64,000 bases of DNA. Origin: Palsa-1439 sp050015495 (GTDB taxonomy: Bacteria > Verrucomicrobiota > Verrucomicrobiia > Palsa-1439). The translations under genes and the position numbers were made by a program. Of the stretch, positions 59,851-64,000 are shown one piece after another. Every line of letters starts with the position of its first letter. Positions within the stretch are counted from its first letter, which is position 1. The stretch spans positions 176,634 through 240,633 of the forward strand of contig JBEKBH010000001.1 in assembly GCA_050015495.1 (NCBI GenBank), given 5' to 3'. The notes under the pieces are model-generated. The model was given only the letters and a program-made list of their open reading frames with translations. It had not been told where the DNA came from and made no database searches.

Positions 59851-61488
59851 CTAATCGCCCTTTTCCTCGGGAGCGGGAGTGCCGGACCTCTGGCGGCGGC
59901 GCGCCGTCAAGCCGTCGAGGACCGGGGAATTGCGAATGACCAAGCCGTCCACGCCGTCGAATCGCGCCGCGGGAACACCTTTCGCCATCTGCGCGTTGAA
60001 ATTGTCGATCTCCAAGCCGTCCACGTCGTTAAACGCCGCCGGCGGCCGCAAGTCTTCTTTGTCGTAACTGACGTGGAAATCGGCGATTTCCAGGTCACGG
60101 ACATGTCGCGCGAACAGTCCATACGTCGGCATGACACCGGACCGCCTCGGTTCGGGATACCCCGTTTCCAGTTCGGGTGGGACGCGTTTGGCGTCCTCTT
60201 TCGTGCCGCCGCCGTTGAATTGCAGCCGGATGTTCTGCAATCGCACACCCTCGATATCGTATCCGGGCAGCCCCAGGATTTGCACCCCGCTCTTGGCGTC
60301 AATGCCCGTGGCGATCACATTCGAGATGAACACATTGCGCACGGTGCCGACCTTGGTGCCGGCCGGTCCGCGATTGCGCCGGCCCAACCGGATGTAAATC
60401 GGATAATCCGCCACGTCCATCATCGTGATGTTCTCGATCGCAATGTTTTCGAGGATCCCGCCGTCGACTTCTTCCAAGGCCAGGCCGCGGCACTGGCGGA
60501 ATGTGCAATTGGCCACGGTAATGTTGCGGAACCCGCCATTGGATTCGGTGCCGAACTTGATTCGGCCCGTTCGCAAGCGGCTCGGCAGCATCCGGCCGTC
60601 CAGTAGAGTCCCCTCCTCGAAGCCGGAAACCTGGCAGTTGACGATGGTCATGTTTTCCGTGGCGCGCGCCTCGCCCAGTCCGTAGGAACTCTTCGGACAC
60701 AAACCGTCATCGGTCGGCGAATTGATCCGGCAATTTGACACCGTGGTGTTGCGACAACAATCCAGGTCGAGGCCGTCGCGATTTGTATCAATGGTCACGT
60801 TGTCGATCGTCATGTTGTCGCAGCCGAGGACGATGATGGCGAAGTGTCCGCCGTGGAAAATCGTGATGTCGCGGATCAACACGTTCCGGCACCGCCGCAA
60901 CGCGATGGCTTTGTCCCCCAGGCCAATCGGCCCTTTCCCGACTTCCTTGTCGCTTCGCGTGAGGCCGCCGCCGTTGATCATGCCCAGGCCTGTGATCCAG
61001 ACGTTGGTGAGATCCTCGCCCCAAATCAGGCTGTTGTGGAAATACGTGTGGCCACCGTCCTGGTACGCCGTTCCCGCGAACGGCTCGGCCGGATCGTATG
61101 CGTTCATCTCCTGCGGCGCGCCGAGGATCGTCGCTCCCGCGTCGATGCGCAGGTGAATGTTGCTCTTCACCCGAATCGACCCGCACAGATACGTTCCCGG
61201 CGGAACGTACACCGTCCCGCCGCCGGCCTGTGCGCACGCGTCAATGGCGCGATTGATGGCGGGACTGTCCAGGTTCTTCCCATCGCCCAGCGCGCCAAAC
61301 GCGCGGACGTTGTAGCTTTGGTCGGCACCGGACGACGAAGAAACCGCCGGTGCGGTCGCCGTGACCGGGGCCGGACTCTTCGCCTCGGTGGTCGCGTCAC
61401 TCTGCGCCCGCAGCATTTGCCCGGAGCAGCCGCACAGGAGAACAATTGTGAAACATCGGAAAGATTTCGAACGGGATTGAGTATTCAT
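59851..61488 (-). CDS. Divergent GH28-like beta-helix protein, exported
   Basis: A 545-residue protein. The signal region contains a lipobox-like LCGC and ends near RAQS. YNVRAFGALGDGKNLDSPAINRAIDACAQAGGGTVYVPPGTYLCG is the classic polygalacturonase/pectate-lyase-3 start. The active-site region reads NRDGLDLD and SPTDDGLCPKSS rather than NTDG; RIKFG is present; GHG is not found where expected (GFEEGTLLDG instead). So it is either a differently specific GH28 enzyme or a non-catalytic binder. It differs from the giant protein at 39228, whose four motifs are canonical. Starts at 61488; the frame is open to 61560. Confidence 0.82.
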   Translation of the reverse strand: MNTQSRSKSFRCFTIVLLCGCSGQMLRAQSDATTEAKSPAPVTATAPAVSSSSGADQSYNVRAFGALGDGKNLDSPAINRAIDACAQAGGGTVYVPPGTYLCGSIRVKSNIHLRIDAGATILGAPQEMNAYDPAEPFAGTAYQDGGHTYFHNSLIWGEDLTNVWITGLGMINGGGLTRSDKEVGKGPIGLGDKAIALRRCRNVLIRDITIFHGGHFAIIVLGCDNMTIDNVTIDTNRDGLDLDCCRNTTVSNCRINSPTDDGLCPKSSYGLGEARATENMTIVNCQVSGFEEGTLLDGRMLPSRLRTGRIKFGTESNGGFRNITVANCTFRQCRGLALEEVDGGILENIAIENITMMDVADYPIYIRLGRRNRGPAGTKVGTVRNVFISNVIATGIDAKSGVQILGLPGYDIEGVRLQNIRLQFNGGGTKEDAKRVPPELETGYPEPRRSGVMPTYGLFARHVRDLEIADFHVSYDKEDLRPPAAFNDVDGLEIDNFNAQMAKGVPAARFDGVDGLVIRNSPVLDGLTARRRQRSGTPAPEEKGD

Positions 61489-61693
61489 GGCGTCGGTGGA
61501 ATGGGAGGCTAAAACGCACCCGCCCAACTCGCAAGGCCTTTCTCTGCTTGCGACATACAAAGCCAGCGCGGAATCCGTCCGCGTTCGATTCTGCTACCTC
61601 CGTCGGCAATCAACCTCATATCGAATGCCATGTCCGTAACAGTCATTCTTGCGTTCCGCAGGGCGAACCCCTACCCTCCACCATTCATTGGCC

Positions 61694-62278
61694 ATGGCAA
61701 AGGCTGACAATTCGATTCGGTGCGATTGGTGCGTCGATCATCCGCTGATGGTCGAGTATCACGACACCGAATGGGGCGTGCCCTTGCATGACGACCGCAA
61801 GCTGTTCGAATTTCTTGTCCTCGACGCCGCGCAAGCGGGATTAAGTTGGCGCACCATCCTGTTGAAACGGGAGAACTACCGCCGGGCCTTCGAGAATTTC
61901 GACGCCGAGAAAGTGGCGCGCTACACCGACCGCCGTCTTGCCAAACTCCTCCTCGACCCTGGCATCGTCCGCAATCGCCTCAAAGTCCGCTCCGCGGTCA
62001 TCAACGCCCGCGCCTTTCTCCGGGTCCGCGACGAGTTCGGCTCGTTCGACCGTTACATCTGGCAATTCGTCGGCGGCAAACCGCTGGTCAATCGCCTTCA
62101 ATCTCTCCGGCAAATCCCCGCCGCGTCGAAAGAATCCGACGCCATGAGCAAAGACATGAAACGGCGCGGGTTCACCTTCTGCGGCTCGACCATTTGCTAC
62201 GCGTTCATGCAAGCCGCCGGATTGGTCAACGACCACCTCGTCACGTGCTTCCGCCACCGTGAGGTGCAAGGCCGCTGA
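61694..62278 (+). CDS. tag: DNA-3-methyladenine glycosylase I
   Basis: A 194-residue Tag enzyme that removes 3-methyladenine from DNA. RCDWCVDHPLMVEYHDTEWGVPLHDDRKLFEFLVLDAAQAGLSWRTIL is diagnostic; zinc Cys/His ligands (Cys9, Cys12, His near the end in DHLVTCFRH) are present, as is FTFCGSTICYAFMQAAGLVNDH. The ATG at 61694 matches the family start. It is convergent with the next gene, 25 bases away. Confidence 0.94.
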   Translation: MAKADNSIRCDWCVDHPLMVEYHDTEWGVPLHDDRKLFEFLVLDAAQAGLSWRTILLKRENYRRAFENFDAEKVARYTDRRLAKLLLDPGIVRNRLKVRSAVINARAFLRVRDEFGSFDRYIWQFVGGKPLVNRLQSLRQIPAASKESDAMSKDMKRRGFTFCGSTICYAFMQAAGLVNDHLVTCFRHREVQGR

Positions 62279-62303
62279 ACTGCGCCACTGCCCCACAGCG
62301 AGG

Positions 62304-63878
62304 CTACGGCAACAGTACGCGGACCCGGTAGTACCGCGACGGCGTGTTGGTCGCGCCGCCGGCATCGACCATGTTGGTCACGATGCCGGTTCCGGTCCCG
62401 CTGCTGAGGATGTTCGTCTGGCCGGTGTCCTGCCAACTGCCATTCGTGTAGTTACCGCTGGCGTCGCCCGGCGTGTAATCCAGCACGTTGGTGCGCAACG
62501 CGATGCCCGGCGACCAGGTGCTGTCGCCATTGGCACCCAGATACATCAAGCTAATGTCCGTGGTGTTCGTGGCGGCGATGCTGATGATGTGCAGGTACGC
62601 CGCCGCGTTGGTGGGGTTGAAGCCCGCCAGGAACTGGTTGGTGTTGCTCATGCCCTTACCGTACGGATCCGCGTTTGGTTGCGCCTGCGCACAGTTGGTG
62701 CAACCGAAGTAGTACTGTTGCCACCACGCGAACGGGTCGTAAACGTTGATCAGGTTCGCCATGGTGTTGGTGCTGCACCCACCATTGCCGCTGACGATCA
62801 GGGTCACGTTGTACACGCCGGTCGTGTAGGTGTGCGCCGGGTTGGTCGCGTCGACAAAGTTGGTTGTGCCGCCATCTCCAAAACTCCAGAACCGATTGGT
62901 AATTGGGCCGGTGGAACTGTCCGTGAACGTCACGGCCAAGGGTGTGGCCCCGTTGGTGGGACTGGCGCTGAAAACGGCTGTGGGCGCATTGGTGAGGACG
63001 CTGTTGATCCACGATATGCGCGCCGAGACGCGGGTGCAGTAGAACTGTTGCGCATAATCTCCCGCGAAATACGCCCAGTTCGTGCCGCTCCAGTAATACA
63101 AACCATTATAATCCATCAACGCGGCGTTGAACGAATTGCTGCCATCGGCATTGGTGCTGACAAGTGGCTGGTCAACCTCATAGTTAATACCGGCCACCTC
63201 CCACGTTGTGCCGTTTTCGATGAACATCGCGCCGCTGGAATCATAGTCGGCCAACACGCATTCGTTGCTGTCTGCACCCGGTTCGAAGGCGGCATACAAC
63301 ATCTGCTCACCGGGGTGCGTGTCCGTGTCTGCGGCTGCTACGACGCCCGACACCACGTTGTCCCCCCAACGCTCGACACCGTATGGGCCTACCCACTGCC
63401 ACCCGTTGATCACGTTGGTCCCACCGCTGACAACGACCACCGCCGGGCCGCGCTCGTAGCCCCGTCCGATTACCACGCATGTCTTGCCCTCTTCGCTCGA
63501 TCCTGTATACAGCGGCGCGTAATTAGAAAACGTCTGCCCCACCTGCCAGATCCGCAGATCGGTATTCGGATCATCGAAGTTTGTTACCGTCGTGTAGGTG
63601 AGCCCGTTGAAGGAAAATGGCTCGTTGGACGATCCGCCGACGTGCTGCGCCGTGAGAAAGAACGTCGGCGCAATGGGCGTGCCCAGAAACGGTCCGTTGT
63701 CGTTGTTCCACTGGCCTTCGTATTGCCAGCCGCTGTTGGTCAGGGAGCCTGTCGGGGCATTCGTGTTATACGAGGGATCGCCGGTCCCTTCCAAAATCAC
63801 CGCTTCCACGCAGGGAACAACTGCCAGCACAAGCAGGAGCCCGAGCCACCCGTTCCATTTTCCCTTTGTACCCTTCAT
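62304..63878 (-). CDS. Secreted trypsin-like / PKD-domain protein with shared C-terminal module
   Basis: A 524-residue exported protein. Signal peptide (1-30, ending near VEA). The first domain (about 35-300) has APTFFLTAQHVGG, NTDLRIWQV and ADYDSSGAMFI, which match the His, Asp and Ser regions of a trypsin-like serine protease, though the Ser box departs from GDSGGP. A PKD domain follows (about 308-390: TFTDSSTGPITNRFWSFGDGGTTN, HTYTTGVYNVTLIVSG). The C-terminal 130 residues resemble the end of the giant protein: YYFG, NPTNAA, IISI, GDASGNY and final RYYRVRVLLP. The ATG at 63878 starts the signal peptide. Confidence 0.8.
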   Translation of the reverse strand: MKGTKGKWNGWLGLLLVLAVVPCVEAVILEGTGDPSYNTNAPTGSLTNSGWQYEGQWNNDNGPFLGTPIAPTFFLTAQHVGGSSNEPFSFNGLTYTTVTNFDDPNTDLRIWQVGQTFSNYAPLYTGSSEEGKTCVVIGRGYERGPAVVVVSGGTNVINGWQWVGPYGVERWGDNVVSGVVAAADTDTHPGEQMLYAAFEPGADSNECVLADYDSSGAMFIENGTTWEVAGINYEVDQPLVSTNADGSNSFNAALMDYNGLYYWSGTNWAYFAGDYAQQFYCTRVSARISWINSVLTNAPTAVFSASPTNGATPLAVTFTDSSTGPITNRFWSFGDGGTTNFVDATNPAHTYTTGVYNVTLIVSGNGGCSTNTMANLINVYDPFAWWQQYYFGCTNCAQAQPNADPYGKGMSNTNQFLAGFNPTNAAAYLHIISIAATNTTDISLMYLGANGDSTWSPGIALRTNVLDYTPGDASGNYTNGSWQDTGQTNILSSGTGTGIVTNMVDAGGATNTPSRYYRVRVLLP

Positions 63879-64000
63879 GCCAAACCGGCACGATTGTATC
63901 TTGACTAACGCCTCTAAACAAGCCGAATTCCAGCGTAATTTCCCGCGCCGGCAAACACAAACCATGGATTCATCCCACACGCGGCAGTGGCAACGCTTGT

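Overview
The window reads as a chromosome segment of a GC-rich, Gram-negative, PVC-type bacterium, most likely Verrucomicrobiota (Limisphaerales/Pedosphaerales-like). That placement is an inference. It rests on LPS genes (lpxK, a heptosyltransferase), a PEP-CTERM protein, very large secreted beta-helix/FN3/RCC1 proteins ending in a shared RYYRVR tail, glycosyltransferase-C proteins with TPR tails, and intergenic DNA full of short perfect hairpins. I saw no tRNA, rRNA, CRISPR array, transposase or phage gene.

Layout. 1-11.3 kb: partial coiled-coil protein, RNase R, a PEP-CTERM protein with its own promoter and terminator, then a tightly coupled lpxK-waaF-murJ-uvrC run, rpsU with a near-consensus sigma70 promoter, and a coupled TIM-barrel/flippase pair. 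11.3-17 kb: U32 peptidase, a lipoprotein with a pseudopilin GspG-like core, a CCA-adding enzyme carrying three in-frame palindromic elements, and a site-2 protease whose C-terminal tail is antisense to the end of cca. 17-30.3 kb: a type IV pilus block on the minus strand (pilC, NtrC-type regulator, major pilin, pilMNO, pilP-like, secretin, two minor pilins, a PilX-like protein and a small membrane protein). It has three sigma54 (-24/-12) promoters and a decayed second pilin. 30.4-38.9 kb: OB-fold secreted protein, 5'-nucleotidase, cyclophilin, ygfZ, DUF1737-like protein, tadA, a GT-C/TPR membrane protein, a 1.2-kb non-coding region, and a PadR-type repressor preceded by AT-rich dyads that look like its operators. 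39.2-45.7 kb: a ~1957-residue GH28/autotransporter-repeat/FN3/RCC1 protein and an orphan Flp pilin. 45.9-51.6 kb: thiolase, fadJ-like, yqgE and a second GT-C/TPR protein. 51.8-59.2 kb: dienelactone-hydrolase-like protein, a PaaK-like ligase translationally coupled to a CNB/P-loop ATPase/patatin fusion, M28 and M48 peptidases, and parB without parA. 59.4-64 kb: cupin, divergent GH28-like protein, Tag glycosylase, and a secreted trypsin-like/PKD protein sharing the C-terminal module of the giant protein.

How parts fit. Most minus-strand genes form operons with 4-base ATGA/GTGA overlaps. The pilus block is the clearest functional unit: three promoters with GG-N10-GC spacing stand in front of pilC(+regulator), the pilin and pilM, and a sigma54 activator gene lies inside the block, which points to a self-contained pilus regulon. 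The best candidates for undescribed biology are the ligase plus CNB-ATPase-patatin pair, the PadR dyad array, and the palindromic elements inside cca.
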